A stretch of DNA of 64,000 nucleotides from Pseudomonadota bacterium (GCA_963205435.1 CAUJIV010000028.1:1-64000), one strand, 5' to 3'; positions 19,351 through 30,779 are shown, counted from the stretch's first letter. Translations and numbers: made by a program. Notes: generated from the sequence alone by a model not told the origin.

Positions 19351-20493
19351 CTAGGCCTGCAGGTTGTCGGCGAAGGACAGCGCCTCGAGCTGGGCGCGGT
19401 TCGCCGCTGCGGCATCGACACCCAGCTCGGCCGCCTGGGCGGCGTAACGGCTGTGGTCGGCCCGCTCGCCGGCGAGGGCGAGGGCGAGAGAGGAGGCATA
19501 GGGCCCTTCTCCCGAAACGAGCGCGGCGCTGATCGTCTCGGGCAGGTGCATGTCGGCCAGCGCGGTCTCCATCAGGACGCCGAGCAGGACGTCGAGCAGG
19601 GAAAAGGCGCCGGTGATGAAATAGTTGTCCAGCTCGGCCTTGTCGGCGCGGCCCTGCGCCGTCAGTTCCATGAAGCGGCCGCGGGCGATGGCCGCCTGCA
19701 TCAGCGCCGGGGCGGCGGCATCCTTGCTCGAGGTGACCAGCAGCAGCGACAGCCACTTGTTCAGCTTCTCATAGCCGAGCATGGTCACGGCATGGCGGAA
19801 AGACTGGATCTTCACGGTCAGGCCGAAGCCGGCCGAATTGATGTAGCGCAGCAGCTTCGCCGACAGGGCGACGTCCAGCTTGAGGGCCGACTCGATCTCG
19901 CGAATGTCGGCGTTGCCGCGCACCAGATTGAGCAGGCGGATGATCTGCGCCTGGCCGGGATTGAGCTTCTTCGCCGGCGTCACCCCCTTGAGGAAGAACC
20001 AGCCGGCCGCGCCGCCGAAGCCCTTGCCCAGGCACAGATCGAACTGGGCGTTGTCCTGCACCCCTCGCGCCAGCGGCAGGCCGGGCGCGCCGGCGATGTC
20101 CGTCGCCGCGTCGGCCAGGATGAAGCGGAAATCGATTCCCTCTGGCAGCGGCAGGCCGGGCCGATAGCCGTCGAGACACAGCGGCACGCCGGCCCGCTGC
20201 AGGCCTTCCATCATGGCCAGCGTGGCGGGATTTTGCAGCGCAGCCGCCGGAATCTCGATCATGGCATTCTGCGGCACCTGCCAGTCGAGCAGGCCGGGAT
20301 CCGGGACAATGCCGTCGAAACCGAGGAAGACCGTGCCGCCGGCCGGCCAGGCATCGGCCAACCGGTTCAGCTCGGCGGCGATGGCGGCGCAGGGAACGGG
20401 CTCGCCGGCGCCCAGCAGCGTCAGCCGGGTGGCGGTGATACTGCGGGTGCGGTTGAGCACGGGCTCGCGGCTGATCAGGACATGGGCGCTCAT
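19351..20493 (-). CDS. HDOD domain protein with a degenerate EAL-like N-terminus (YuxH type)
   Basis: A 380-residue cytoplasmic signalling protein. The N-terminal 165 residues follow the EAL barrel layout but lack the E-A-L motif and the metal-binding acidic residues (only VFLGFDGIVPD and CLDGYRPGLPLPEGIDFRFI-like strands remain, partly quoted). It is therefore unlikely to hydrolyse cyclic di-GMP and may at most bind it. The C-terminal half is an HDOD domain with VRGNADIREIESALKLDVAL, LLRYINSAGFG and MLGYEKLNKWLSLLL (all partial). The architecture matches YuxH/CdgJ-type proteins, which affect motility in other bacteria. It is a single gene on its own strand. Confidence 0.85.
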   Translation of the reverse strand: MSAHVLISREPVLNRTRSITATRLTLLGAGEPVPCAAIAAELNRLADAWPAGGTVFLGFDGIVPDPGLLDWQVPQNAMIEIPAAALQNPATLAMMEGLQRAGVPLCLDGYRPGLPLPEGIDFRFILADAATDIAGAPGLPLARGVQDNAQFDLCLGKGFGGAAGWFFLKGVTPAKKLNPGQAQIIRLLNLVRGNADIREIESALKLDVALSAKLLRYINSAGFGLTVKIQSFRHAVTMLGYEKLNKWLSLLLVTSSKDAAAPALMQAAIARGRFMELTAQGRADKAELDNYFITGAFSLLDVLLGVLMETALADMHLPETISAALVSGEGPYASSLALALAGERADHSRYAAQAAELGVDAAAANRAQLEALSFADNLQA

Positions 20494-20699
20494 GGCAGGG
20501 TCGACTCGAGTTCAACAAGGGTGACTACGGCACCGCCTGCCGATTCTTTAGGCCATGTCGTCCGATCGTCGCGGCAGGTCCTTGGCCGGCGCCGCTCCGG
20601 ACCGCCGGCGCGAAAGCGGCGGCACCCGCACGCAGGCGCCGATCTGGTTTATCCTCGAACGATCGCCGCCTCTTGCGGCCGGCCGGCGGAGAACCGGGA

Positions 20700-21113
20700 A
20701 TGCTGTGGATCAAGTGGCTGCACATCGTCTTCATGGTGACCTGGTTCGCCGGGCTGTTCTATCTGCCGCGCCTGTTCGTCTACCACGCCATGTGCGAGGA
20801 CGCGCCAGGGCGCGCGCGCTTCCAGCTCATGGAGCGCAAGCTCTACTACGGCATCATGGCGCCCGGCGCCCTCCTCACCGTCGCCTTCGGCCTCTGGCTG
20901 TGGCTCGGCTACGGGCCATGGGGCGGCTGGATCCACGCCAAGCTGGCGCTGGTGCTGGTACTGGCCGCGTATCACCTCTACTGCGGCAGGCTGATGCGCG
21001 ATCTCGCCGCGGGGCGCAACCGGAAAAGCCATGTCTGGTTCCGCTGGTTCAATGAATTTCCCGTGCTGATCCTGTTCGCCACGGTCTGGCTGGTCCTCTT
21101 CAAGCCCTTCTAG
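20700..21113 (+). CDS. hemJ: Protoporphyrinogen IX oxidase HemJ
   Basis: A 137-residue membrane protein with four hydrophobic helices, matching the HemJ/UPF0093 family that oxidises protoporphyrinogen IX to protoporphyrin IX in haem synthesis. The start WIKWLHIVFMVTWFAGLFYL holds the conserved His, followed by LPRLFVYHAM. The middle has MERKLYYGIMAPGALLT and the end FRWFNEFPVLIL. The ATG at 20700 has GGAGAACC before it; the track's earlier start is spurious. It is followed after 6 bases by the methyltransferase gene. Confidence 0.9.
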   Translation: MLWIKWLHIVFMVTWFAGLFYLPRLFVYHAMCEDAPGRARFQLMERKLYYGIMAPGALLTVAFGLWLWLGYGPWGGWIHAKLALVLVLAAYHLYCGRLMRDLAAGRNRKSHVWFRWFNEFPVLILFATVWLVLFKPF

Positions 21114-21119
21114 CCGACG

Positions 21120-22288
21120 ATGGAGCGCTTCTTCGCCACCTGTCCGCGCGGGCTGGAAGGCCTGCTGGCGGAAGAGCTGCGCGCCGCCGGCGCGGCGCGC
21201 ATCGAAGCCGTGCCCGGCGGCGCCGGCTTCGAGGGCGATCGCGAGACCTGCTACCGCGTCAACCTGTGGAGCCGCATCGCCACGCGCGTCCTGCGCCGGG
21301 TCGCCCACGGGCCGTACCGTGGCGAGGAGGACGTCTATCGCCTGGCCCTGGAGGTGCCGTGGCCGCGGCTGTTCTCGCTGCGGCGCACGCTGCGCGTGCA
21401 TCTGACGGCGATCCGCAGCCCGCTGAAGAGCCTCGACTTCACCACCCTGCGCATCAAGGACGCGGTGTGCGACCGCTTCCGCGCCGAGACCGGCGCGCGC
21501 CCAAGCGTGGACACCGCCCGCCCCGACGTGCGCATCCACGCCTTCCTTGATCCGCGCCAGGCGACGCTCTACCTCGACACCTCGGGCGAGCCGCTGCACA
21601 AGCGCGGCTACAAGTTCGCCTCGGTCGAGGCGCCGCTGAAGGAGAACCTGGCCGCCGGCATCCTCATGCTGGCCGGCTGGCAGCCGGGCACGCCGCTGCT
21701 CGACCCGATGTGCGGTTCCGGCACCTTCCTGCTCGAGGCGGCGCTGATGGCTCACGGCATCGCGCCGGGACTGAGCCGCCAGTTCGCCTTTCGCCTGCTC
21801 GAGGATTTCGACGCATCGCTGTGGCAGAGGCTTCTGAACGAGGCGGCCGCGCTGCGCCAGCCCCTGCGCCGCCAGCCGATTCACGGCAGCGACATCAGCG
21901 CCGACCAGGTGGCGCGGGCGCGGCAGAACCTCGCCGCCGCCGGGCTGGAGGAGTGCGCGGAACTCGAATGCGCCGACCTGCTCGAGCGCGCGGCGCCGGC
22001 GCCCTCGGGCGTGCTGGTCGCCAACCCGCCCTACGGCGTGCGCCTGGAAGACAGCCGGCGGCTGGCCGCCTTCTACCCGCGGCTCGGCGACGCGCTGAAG
22101 CAGCGCTTCGCCGGCTGGCGCTGCTGCTTCCTCACGGCCGACCCGCAGATGGCGAAGCTGATCGGTCTGAAGGCCTCGCGGCGCACGCCGCTGTTCAACG
22201 GCGCGCTCGAATGCCGGCTGCTGGAATACCGCATGGTCGCCGGCTCCATGCGGCAAAAAGCCGCCGAGCGGGACGCCGGAACCGCGAC

Positions 22289-22292
<4 letters not shown>
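21120..22292 (+). CDS. rlmL: THUMP-domain 23S rRNA guanine-N2 methyltransferase (RlmL N-terminal type)
   Basis: A 390-residue protein whose N-terminal THUMP domain binds RNA (ATCPRGLEGLLAEELRAAG, then FDFTTLRIKDAV-type strands). The C-terminal half is an S-adenosylmethionine methyltransferase with motif LLDPMCGSGTFLLEAA and catalytic loop NPPYGVRL. It matches the first half of E. coli RlmL (m2G2445) without the second RlmK half, as is normal outside enterics. The last four bases overlap the convergent pilU gene. Confidence 0.87.
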
Positions 22293-23425
<1,133 letters not shown>

Positions 23426-23486
23426 GGTTTGCCTCCTCTTGCCGTCCGGCCGGCGGCGAAATCATCTTGCCGGCCGCGGCGCCGGG

Positions 23487-24530
23487 CTAGCCGGCGAAAT
23501 TGTCCTTGTTGGTGGCGCGCAGCCTGGCTTCGGCGGCGGCGACGATGTTGCGCCGGACGAGGTCGGCCAGGTTCTGGTCGAGCGTCTGCATGCCCATCGC
23601 CTGGCCGGTCTGGATGGCCGAGTACATCTGCGCCACCTTGGCCTCGCGGATCAGGTTGCGGATGGCCGGCGTGCCGATCATGATCTCGTGCGCCGCCACG
23701 CGCCCCTGGCCGTCCTTGGTCTTCAGCAGCGTCTGCGAGATGACGGCGCGCAGGGATTCGGACAGCATGGCGCGCACCATGTCCTTCTCCGCCGCCGGGA
23801 AGACGTCGATGATGCGGTCGATGGTCTTGGCCGCCGAGCTGGTGTGCAGGGTGGCGAACACCAAGTGGCCGGTCTCGGCCGCCGTCAGGGCGAGGCGGAT
23901 GGTCTCGAGATCGCGCATCTCGCCGACCAGGATGACGTCCGGATCCTCGCGCAGGGCCGAGCGCAGCGCGTTGTTGAAGGACAGCGTGTGCGGGCCGACC
24001 TCGCGCTGGTTGATCAGGCACTTCTTCGACTCGTGCAGGAACTCGATCGGGTCCTCGACGGTGAGGATGTGGCGGTGCACGCTCTCGTTAACGTAGTTGA
24101 TCATCGCCGCCAGGGTGGTCGACTTGCCCGAGCCGGTCGGCCCGGTGACCAGCACGATGCCGCGCGGGTATTCGGCGATCTCCTTGAAGATCTTCGGGCA
24201 GTTCAGCTCCTCGAGGCTCTGCACCTTGGCGGGAATGGTGCGGAAGACGGCGCCGGCGCCGCGCTGCTGGACGAAGGCGTTGACGCGAAAGCGCGCCAGG
24301 TTGGGCACGGCAAAGGAAAAGTCGCACTCGAGGTTCTCCTCGTAGTGCTTGCGCTGCGCATCGTTCATGATGTCGTACACCATGCCGTGCACATCCTTGT
24401 GCTCCATCGGCGGCAGGTTGATGCGCCGCACGTCGCCATGCACGCGGATCATCGGCGGCACGCCGGCCGACAGGTGCAGGTCGGACGCCTTGTTCTTGAC
24501 GGAGAAGGCCAGCAGTTCGGTGATGTCCAT
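23487..24530 (-). CDS. pilT: Type IV pilus retraction ATPase PilT
   Basis: A 347-residue motor that depolymerises the pilus, driving twitching and DNA uptake. It begins DITELLAFSVKNKASDLHLS and has Walker A GPTGSGKSTTLAAMI. The Asp box is LTVEDPIEFLHESKK, the Walker B region is DPDVILVGEMRDLETI, and the His box is GHLVFATLHTSSAAKT. The C-terminus keeps the PilT motif AIRNLIREAK. It is divergent from yggS across an 80-base gap, the usual arrangement in beta- and gammaproteobacteria. The chemosensory genes that steer the pilus are about 6-15 kb away. Confidence 0.96.
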   Translation of the reverse strand: MDITELLAFSVKNKASDLHLSAGVPPMIRVHGDVRRINLPPMEHKDVHGMVYDIMNDAQRKHYEENLECDFSFAVPNLARFRVNAFVQQRGAGAVFRTIPAKVQSLEELNCPKIFKEIAEYPRGIVLVTGPTGSGKSTTLAAMINYVNESVHRHILTVEDPIEFLHESKKCLINQREVGPHTLSFNNALRSALREDPDVILVGEMRDLETIRLALTAAETGHLVFATLHTSSAAKTIDRIIDVFPAAEKDMVRAMLSESLRAVISQTLLKTKDGQGRVAAHEIMIGTPAIRNLIREAKVAQMYSAIQTGQAMGMQTLDQNLADLVRRNIVAAAEARLRATNKDNFAG

Positions 24531-24578
24531 TGTTCGCTTCCGTGATGCTCGGAGTGGAAAAATCGCGCAAGCGCGCGA

Positions 24579-24587
24579 TGCTATACT
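24579..24587 (+). promoter_or_regulatory. Extended -10 promoter for yggS
   Basis: TGCTATACT is an extended -10 element (TG-n-TATACT) 23 bases before the yggS ATG in the pilT-yggS gap. No good -35 hexamer is visible, which is acceptable for extended -10 promoters. Confidence 0.45.
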
Positions 24588-24609
24588 TGCCCAGATATAT
24601 CATTGGATT

Positions 24610-25299
24610 ATGACTACAATTTCAGCCAATTTGCAAGCTACAAAGTCACGCATCGCCGCGGCGGCGAGACAGGCGGGCCGGAACGAGGCCGAAATCACGC
24701 TGCTGGCGGTGAGCAAGACCGTGCCGCCGCCGCGGCTGCGCGAGGCCGCCGCCGCCGGTCAGCGCGCCTTCGGCGAGAACTACGTCCAGGAGGGCCTCGC
24801 CAAGATCGGCGCGCTGGCCGACCTCGGCCTCGAATGGCATTTCATCGGCCCGCTGCAGAGCAACAAGGCGCGCGCGGTGGCCGAGCATTTCGACTGGGTG
24901 CATGGCATCGACCGGCTGAAGGTCGCCGAGCGCCTGTCGCAGGCGCGCGGGGCGGACCGGACTCCCCTGCAGGCCTGCATTCAGGTCAACATCAGCGGCG
25001 AGGCGAGCAAGCACGGCATCCGTCCCGACGAGGCCGCCGGGCTGGCCGGCGCCGTGGCGGCCCTGCCCCACCTGCGGCTGCGCGGGTTGATGGCCATCCC
25101 CGAGCCGAGCGAGGACAGCGCCCTGGCGCGGCGCCGCTTCGCCGCGTTGCGCGAGTTGCGCGACGCGCTGAACCGGCAGGGGCTGGGGCTGGACACCCTG
25201 TCGATGGGCATGTCGCACGACCTCGAGGAGGCCGTCCTCGAGGGCGCCACCCTGGTGCGCGTCGGCACGGCCATCTTCGGCGAGAGGGCGCAGGCATGA
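24610..25299 (+). CDS. yggS: PLP homeostasis protein YggS (PLPBP)
   Basis: A 229-residue single-domain fold-type III PLP-binding protein that buffers pyridoxal phosphate; it has no proven catalytic activity. The PLP lysine is in LLAVSKTVPP (K36), followed by the signatures FGENYVQEGLAKI and WHFIGPLQSNKA. The end holds LSMGMSHDLEEAV and VRVGTAIFGER. It heads the yggS-proC-yggT-yggU operon, a layout shared by many proteobacteria, and its stop overlaps the proC start. Confidence 0.95.
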   Translation: MTTISANLQATKSRIAAAARQAGRNEAEITLLAVSKTVPPPRLREAAAAGQRAFGENYVQEGLAKIGALADLGLEWHFIGPLQSNKARAVAEHFDWVHGIDRLKVAERLSQARGADRTPLQACIQVNISGEASKHGIRPDEAAGLAGAVAALPHLRLRGLMAIPEPSEDSALARRRFAALRELRDALNRQGLGLDTLSMGMSHDLEEAVLEGATLVRVGTAIFGERAQA

Positions 25300-26107
25300 A
25301 GATCGCATTCATCGGCGGCGGCAACATGGCCGGCGCCCTCATCGGCGGATTGCTCAAGCAGGGCTTCGCCGCGGCGGACTTGCTGGCGGTGGAGCCGCTC
25401 GAGGACCGACGCGCCCAACTGGCGGCGGCCTTCGGCATCGCCTGCCTGGCGCAGGCGGAGGCGGCGGCGCTGGACGCCGGCGTGCTGGTGCTGGCGGTGA
25501 AGCCGCAGCAGATGCGCGAGGCGCTCGCGCCGCTGGCGGGCAGGCTCGCCGACCAGCTGGTCATCAGCATCGCCGCCGGCCTGCGCTTGCAGGACATCTC
25601 GCGCTGGCTCGGCGGCCACCGGCGGCTGGTGCGCGCCATGCCCAACACGCCGGCCCTGATCGGCGCCGGCATCAGCGGCCTGTGCGCCGATCCCTCGGTC
25701 GACGCCGAAGGGCGGCGCCACGCGGAGCGGGTGCTGGGCGCGGTCGGCAAGGTCCTGTGGATCGAGGACGAGGCGATGATGGACGCCGTCACCGCCGTCT
25801 CCGGCAGCGGGCCGGCCTACGTCTTCCATTTCATCGAGGCGCTGCGCGACGCGGCGCGCGCGCTCGGCTTCGGCGAGGCCCAGGCGGCGACGCTGGCGAT
25901 CGAGACCGTCGCCGGCGCCGCCGCGCTGGCCGCCGCCAGCCACGAGGACGTCGCCGAACTGCGCCGGCGCGTCACCTCCAAGGGCGGCACCACCGAGGCG
26001 GCGCTGGATTCGCTCGCCGCCGACGGCTTCAGGGACGTCATCCTGCGGGCGGTGCGCGCCGCCGAGGCGCGCGGCCGCGCGCTGGGCGCGGCGAAGGACG
26101 GCGGCTG

Positions 26108-26108
<1 letters not shown>
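25296..26108 (+). CDS. proC: Pyrroline-5-carboxylate reductase
   Basis: A 270-residue enzyme that reduces pyrroline-5-carboxylate to proline with NAD(P)H. The N-terminal Rossmann motif is IAFIGGGNMAGAL. RAMPNTPALIGAGISGL and the C-terminal signature AVSGSGPAYVFHFIEAL define the family, and SKGGTTEAALDSL is the substrate-binding end. Its ATG overlaps the yggS stop and its own stop overlaps the ATG of yggT. Confidence 0.96.
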
Positions 26109-26679
<571 letters not shown>

Positions 26680-26683
<4 letters not shown>

Positions 26684-26982
26684 ATCCACCCTGGATGCGC
26701 CGCGAGTCCGGCGGCGGCATCCTGCTCAGCCTGCATGTCCAGCCGGGCGCGAAGAAAACGGAGATCGCCGGCCGCCACGGCGAGGCGCTGAAGGTCCGCC
26801 TCGCCGCAGCGCCGGTGGACGGCAAGGCCAATGCCTGCCTGGTCGGCTTCGTCGCCAATCTTCTCGGGGTGCGGCGCGCGGATGTGGAACTCGTCGCTGG
26901 CGCGACGGCGCGCCTGAAGCGCCTGCGGGTGGTTGGCGCCTCGGACGAGGCGCTGGCGGCCCTCGTCAGGCGGGCGGACTAG
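26680..26982 (+). CDS. yggU: DUF167 family protein YggU
   Basis: A 100-residue soluble protein of the DUF167 family. It has the conserved LSLHVQPGAKKTEIAGRHG, LKVRLAAAPVDGKANACL and the end ELVAGATARLKRLRV. The role is unknown. It is the last gene of the yggS operon, and its final 17 bases overlap the end of the convergent pyrC' gene. Confidence 0.92.
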
Positions 26983-28258
26983 CCGCGCTTTCGAACGCCA
27001 GGTGTCCGCCGAGCAGCGTGTAGCGCACGCGGCCCGGCAGCTCGCTGCCGAGGAACGGCGTGTTCTTGCCCTGGCTGCGCAAGCGCTCGCGCGTCACCGT
27101 GGTGCGGCCGTCTGGATCGAAGATGCAGACATCGGCGGCGGCGCCCGGCGCCAGCGTGCCGGCGGCAATGCCGAGGATGCGCGCCGGGTCGGCGGTGATG
27201 CAGGCGAGCGTCGTGGCCAGGGGCAGCTGCATCTCGCCGCCCCACTTCAGGGCCAGCGGCAGCAGCAGCTCGAGGCCGCTGGCGCCGGGCTCGGCTTCGG
27301 CGAAGGGCAGCTGCTTGGCATCGTCATCGACCGGCGTGTGGTCGGAGCAGAGGGCATCGATGCTGCCTTCGGCGAGGCCGCGGCGCAGTGCCTCGCGGTC
27401 CGCTTCCGAGCGCAACGGCGGCAGCAGCCGCGCGTGGGGATTGAAGTAGCCGATGTCGCGCTCGCACAGGTGCAGGTGGTTCACCGAGACGTCGCAACTG
27501 ACGGCGATGCCGCTGGCGCGCGCGGCGACGATCATGTCCAGCGCGGCGGCGCTCGAGATGCGGGCGAGGTGGATGCGCACGCCGGTGTCGCGCGCCAGCT
27601 GCAGGAGGGTCGAGAGGGCGATGGTCTCGGCGCTGGCGGGAATGCCGGGCAGGCCGAGCCGCGCCGCCACCGCGCCGTCGTGCGCCACGCCGTCCCGGCT
27701 CAGCCAGGGATCCAGCGCCTGCAGCCAGACGGGAAAGCCGAAGGTCGCCGCGTATTGCAGGGCGCGCAGCAGCACCAGCGTGTCCATCACCGGCGCCAGC
27801 GCCTGGCCGAAGGCGATGCAGCCGGCCTCGTGCAGCTCCGCCATTTCAGTCAGGCGCTCTCCTTCCAGCCGCACGGTCAGCGCGCCGACGGGATAGACAT
27901 GGGCGGCATTCGCCTGGCGCGCGCGATGCTTGAGCATCTCGACCAGGCCGGGCTCGTCGAGCGGCGGATCGGTATCGGGCGGGCAGGCCAGACTGGTGAC
28001 GCCGCCGGCTGCCGCCGCCGCCAGTTCCGACTCGAGGGTGGCCTTGTATTCGAGGCCGGGCTCGCGCAGGCGGGCGGAGAGATCGACCAGGCCCGGGCAG
28101 ACCACCAGCCCGGTCGCGTCGATGACGCGGTTGGCGGCGAAGCCCTGCGGCATGGCGCCGACGCCGGCGATCCTGCCGGCGGCAATGAAGAGGTCCGCCG
28201 GCCGGTCGACGCCGGCGGCCGGATCGACCAGGCGCCCGTTCCTGACGTGGATCTTCAT
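26966..28258 (-). CDS. pyrC': Non-catalytic dihydroorotase-like protein PyrC'
   Basis: A 430-residue member of the dihydroorotase/amidohydrolase fold paired with pyrB. The family motif D-x-H-x-H-x-REPG is here DLSARLREPG, so both metal-ligand histidines (positions 61 and 63) are Ser and Arg. The usual DHAPH is SDHTPV, and the HICHVS strand is HLARIS. These losses match the inactive PyrC' of Pseudomonas, which holds aspartate carbamoyltransferase in an active dodecamer. The active dihydroorotase must be elsewhere in the genome. The gene begins 4 bases after pyrB. The symbol denotes the homologue, not an activity. Confidence 0.88.
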   Translation of the reverse strand: MKIHVRNGRLVDPAAGVDRPADLFIAAGRIAGVGAMPQGFAANRVIDATGLVVCPGLVDLSARLREPGLEYKATLESELAAAAAGGVTSLACPPDTDPPLDEPGLVEMLKHRARQANAAHVYPVGALTVRLEGERLTEMAELHEAGCIAFGQALAPVMDTLVLLRALQYAATFGFPVWLQALDPWLSRDGVAHDGAVAARLGLPGIPASAETIALSTLLQLARDTGVRIHLARISSAAALDMIVAARASGIAVSCDVSVNHLHLCERDIGYFNPHARLLPPLRSEADREALRRGLAEGSIDALCSDHTPVDDDAKQLPFAEAEPGASGLELLLPLALKWGGEMQLPLATTLACITADPARILGIAAGTLAPGAAADVCIFDPDGRTTVTRERLRSQGKNTPFLGSELPGRVRYTLLGGHLAFESAASPPA

Positions 28259-28262
28259 GCCC

Positions 28263-29222
28263 TCAGCCCCCCGCCAGCATGCTCATCACCGCCATGCGCA
28301 CGGCGATGCCGAAGGTGACTTGCGGCAGGATCACCGCGTGCGGGCCGTCGGCCACGGCCGAATCGATCTCGACGCCGCGGTTCATCGGCCCCGGGTGCAT
28401 GACGATGGCGTCGGGCCGGGCGCAGGCCAGCTTGTCGGCGGTGAGCCCGTAGTACTTGAAGAACTCCTGCGGGCTGGGCAGCAGCGCGCCCTGCATGCGC
28501 TCGTTCTGCAGGCGCAGCATCATCACCACGTCGACCTCCTTCAGCCCGGCGCGCATGTCGTGGAAGACGCGCACGCCGAGGCCTTCGGCATCGGCCGGGA
28601 TCAGGGTCTTCGGCCCGATCACGCGCAGGTCCGGCACGCCCAGCGTCTTCAGCGCCTGGATCTGCGAGCGCGCCACGCGCGAGTGCAGCACGTCGCCGAC
28701 GATCGCCACCGACAGCCGGGTGAAGTCCCGCTTGTAGTGGCGGATGGTGTACATGTCGAGCAGGCCCTGGGTGGGATGGGCATGGCGGCCGTCGCCGGCA
28801 TTGATGACGTGGATGTGGTCGTAGCCCATCGCCGCCAGGTGCCGGGCGATGAGGAAGGGCGCGCCGCTCGAGGCGTGGCGCACGACGAACATGTCGGCCT
28901 GCATGGCGCACAGGTTGTCCACCGTGTCGAGCAGGGTCTCGCCCTTGGAGGCCGAGGAGGTGCCGATGTTCAGGTTGATGACGTCGGCGGACAGGCGCTT
29001 GGCGGCAATCTCGAAGGTGGTGCGCGTGCGCGTGGAGTTCTCGAAGAACAGGTTGAACACGCTCTTGCCGCGCAGCAGCGGTAGCTTCTTCACCTCGCGC
29101 TCGGCCACTTCGGTGAAGGGCGCCGCCGTGTCGAGAATTTCGTTGAGGATCTCGCGCGGCAGGCCCTCGATGGTGAGCAGGTGCTGCAGCCCGCCGGCGG
29201 CGTTCAGCTGCGGGTTACGCAT
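28263..29222 (-). CDS. pyrB: Aspartate carbamoyltransferase catalytic chain
   Basis: A 319-residue enzyme that makes carbamoyl-aspartate, the committed step of pyrimidine synthesis. Carbamoyl-phosphate binding is seen in [38 protein letters not shown] and [12 protein letters not shown] are the further catalytic blocks. There is no pyrI regulatory gene; instead a PyrC' partner follows, as in Pseudomonas-type class A complexes. The ATG overlaps the pyrR stop by 8 bases. Confidence 0.95.
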   Translation of the reverse strand: MRNPQLNAAGGLQHLLTIEGLPREILNEILDTAAPFTEVAEREVKKLPLLRGKSVFNLFFENSTRTRTTFEIAAKRLSADVINLNIGTSSASKGETLLDTVDNLCAMQADMFVVRHASSGAPFLIARHLAAMGYDHIHVINAGDGRHAHPTQGLLDMYTIRHYKRDFTRLSVAIVGDVLHSRVARSQIQALKTLGVPDLRVIGPKTLIPADAEGLGVRVFHDMRAGLKEVDVVMMLRLQNERMQGALLPSPQEFFKYYGLTADKLACARPDAIVMHPGPMNRGVEIDSAVADGPHAVILPQVTFGIAVRMAVMSMLAGG

Positions 29223-29709
29223 GCGCCAGCCTCAGTTCCAGCCGGCCGTCGGCGCCCTGCTCCAGCTGCAGGTTCTGCTCTGGCGCCAGGCTCATGGCAT
29301 GGGCGCACCAGCGCGGCTGGATCGGCAGTTCGCGGCCGCCGCGGTCGACGAGCACCGCCAGGTCGATGCGCGACGGACGGCCGTAGTCGAAGATCTCGTT
29401 CATAGCGGCGCGAATGGTGCGCCCGGTGTAGAGCACGTCGTCGACGATGACGATGGCCCGATCGGTCACCTCGAAGGGGATCTCCGACGACTTCAGCCGC
29501 GCGTGCAGGCCGCTGCGGTTGAAATCGTCGCGGTAGAAGGAGATGTCGAGGCGACCGAGCGGCGTCTTCAGGCCGAGCGCGGCATGCAGCCGCTCGGCGA
29601 CCCAGACGCCGCCGGTGTGGATGCCGACGAGGGCGGCATCGGCTGCCAGCTCGCCGCGCAGGCTCTCCGCCAGGGCGGCGCACAGCCGCTCCGCGTCAGG
29701 CAGCGGCAT
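29215..29709 (-). CDS. pyrR: Pyrimidine operon protein PyrR / uracil phosphoribosyltransferase homologue
   Basis: A 164-residue phosphoribosyltransferase-fold protein with the PRPP loop [18 protein letters not shown] and the PyrR-like stretch [14 protein letters not shown]. In Gram-positive bacteria PyrR attenuates pyr transcripts and has weak uracil phosphoribosyltransferase activity. In proteobacteria with pyrR-pyrB-pyrC' clusters its regulatory role is less clear. No obvious attenuator is visible ahead of pyrB, because pyrR and pyrB overlap. I chose the ATG at 29709 over the longer track start. The 14-base overlap with ruvX shows tight coupling. Confidence 0.9.
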   Translation of the reverse strand: MPLPDAERLCAALAESLRGELAADAALVGIHTGGVWVAERLHAALGLKTPLGRLDISFYRDDFNRSGLHARLKSSEIPFEVTDRAIVIVDDVLYTGRTIRAAMNEIFDYGRPSRIDLAVLVDRGGRELPIQPRWCAHAMSLAPEQNLQLEQGADGRLELRLAHA

Positions 29710-30175
29710 CGAAATAGTCCTGCAGGATGTGCCGCGCGGCGACGGCATCGATGCGCGGCTTGCGCGCCCGCCAGCCGCCGCCGGCTTCGCGCAGCTCGGC
29801 CTCGGCGGCCTGCGAGCTGAGGCGCTCGTCGACCAGCGCCACCGGCAGGCCGAAGCGCCCGCGCAGCTGGTTGGCGAAGCGGCGGCAGCGCGCGCTCATG
29901 GCATGCTCGGAGCCGTCGAGGACGAGCGGCAGGCCGACGACCAAGCCGGCCGGCTGCCATTCCTCGATCAGCCGGGCGATGGCGCCAAAACGCGCTGCCT
30001 CGCTCGCCGCCTCGAGAGTGGTGAGCGCCCGCGCCTGCCCGAGCAGGGATTCGCCGACGGCGACGCCGATGCGCTTGAGGCCGAAATCGAAGGCGAGCAG
30101 CGTGCCGCTGGCGGGAAGCCGGGCGAAAGGGGCAGCAGGCGGAGCCGTCGCCTGCGGCATTGCCGGCTCAGGCAT
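29696..30175 (-). CDS. ruvX: Putative pre-16S rRNA nuclease / Holliday junction resolvase-like YqgF
   Basis: A 159-residue RNase H-fold protein with the family start [16 protein letters not shown] and the conserved [33 protein letters not shown] and [18 protein letters not shown]. YqgF processes the 5' end of 16S rRNA in E. coli. The start at 30175 overlaps the algH stop; an ATG at 30160 would shorten it by five residues. The leading [20 protein letters not shown] extension is not conserved. The algH-ruvX-pyrR-pyrB-pyrC' order is common in beta- and gammaproteobacteria. Confidence 0.93.
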   Translation of the reverse strand: MPEPAMPQATAPPAAPFARLPASGTLLAFDFGLKRIGVAVGESLLGQARALTTLEAASEAARFGAIARLIEEWQPAGLVVGLPLVLDGSEHAMSARCRRFANQLRGRFGLPVALVDERLSSQAAEAELREAGGGWRARKPRIDAVAARHILQDYFDAAA

Positions 30176-30734
30176 GCCCGACCGCGCCGGACAGGTTGGC
30201 CAGGTCGAAGCCGAGCAGCTGCATCGCCGCCGGCAACCGCTCTTCGACCGGCAGGCCGAACATGATGTCGGCATCGGCGGCGACGGTCAGCCAGGCATTC
30301 TGCGCCAGCTCGTGTTCCAGTTGGCCGGCGGCCCAGCCGGCATAGCCGAGCGAGACGATGAACTCCTCCGGCTCGCCGGCGCTGGCGACCGACTGGAGGA
30401 TGTCGCGCGAGCTGGTCAGGCCGAGCTCGTCCTTCACCGGCAGCGTCGCCTGCCATTGGCCGAGCGGCCGGTGCAGGACGAAGCCGCGATCGGTCTGGAC
30501 GGGGCCGCCGAACATCACCGGCAGCCCGGCGAAGCGCCGGTCCTCGAGCGGAATCTCGATGCGCTCGAACAGCGACTCGAGCGTCATGTCGAGCGGTCGG
30601 TTGATGACAATGCCGAGCGCCCCCTGCTGGTTGTGCTCGCAGATGTAGGTCAGGCTGCGGGCAAAATTCGGATCGGCCATGGCCGGCATGGCGATCAGGA
30701 AGTGATGGGTCAGGTTGACGTCGGCTTGCGGCAC
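30168..30734 (-). CDS. algH: AlgH/YqgE family protein (UPF0301)
   Basis: A 188-residue soluble protein of the UPF0301 family: [53 protein letters not shown] and [16 protein letters not shown] are its hallmark blocks. E. coli YqgE is 187 residues, so I chose the GTG at 30734 rather than the track's earlier TTG. The molecular role is not settled; in Pseudomonas AlgH was linked to alginate expression. It opens the algH-ruvX-pyrR-pyrB-pyrC' operon, 46 bases upstream (in map order) of the end of pilL. Confidence 0.92.
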   Translation of the reverse strand: MPQADVNLTHHFLIAMPAMADPNFARSLTYICEHNQQGALGIVINRPLDMTLESLFERIEIPLEDRRFAGLPVMFGGPVQTDRGFVLHRPLGQWQATLPVKDELGLTSSRDILQSVASAGEPEEFIVSLGYAGWAAGQLEHELAQNAWLTVAADADIMFGLPVEERLPAAMQLLGFDLANLSGAVGHA

Positions 30735-30779
30735 GCGGGCATTGTAATCCGTGCCGCCGCCGACGTCCAAGCCGCCGGC

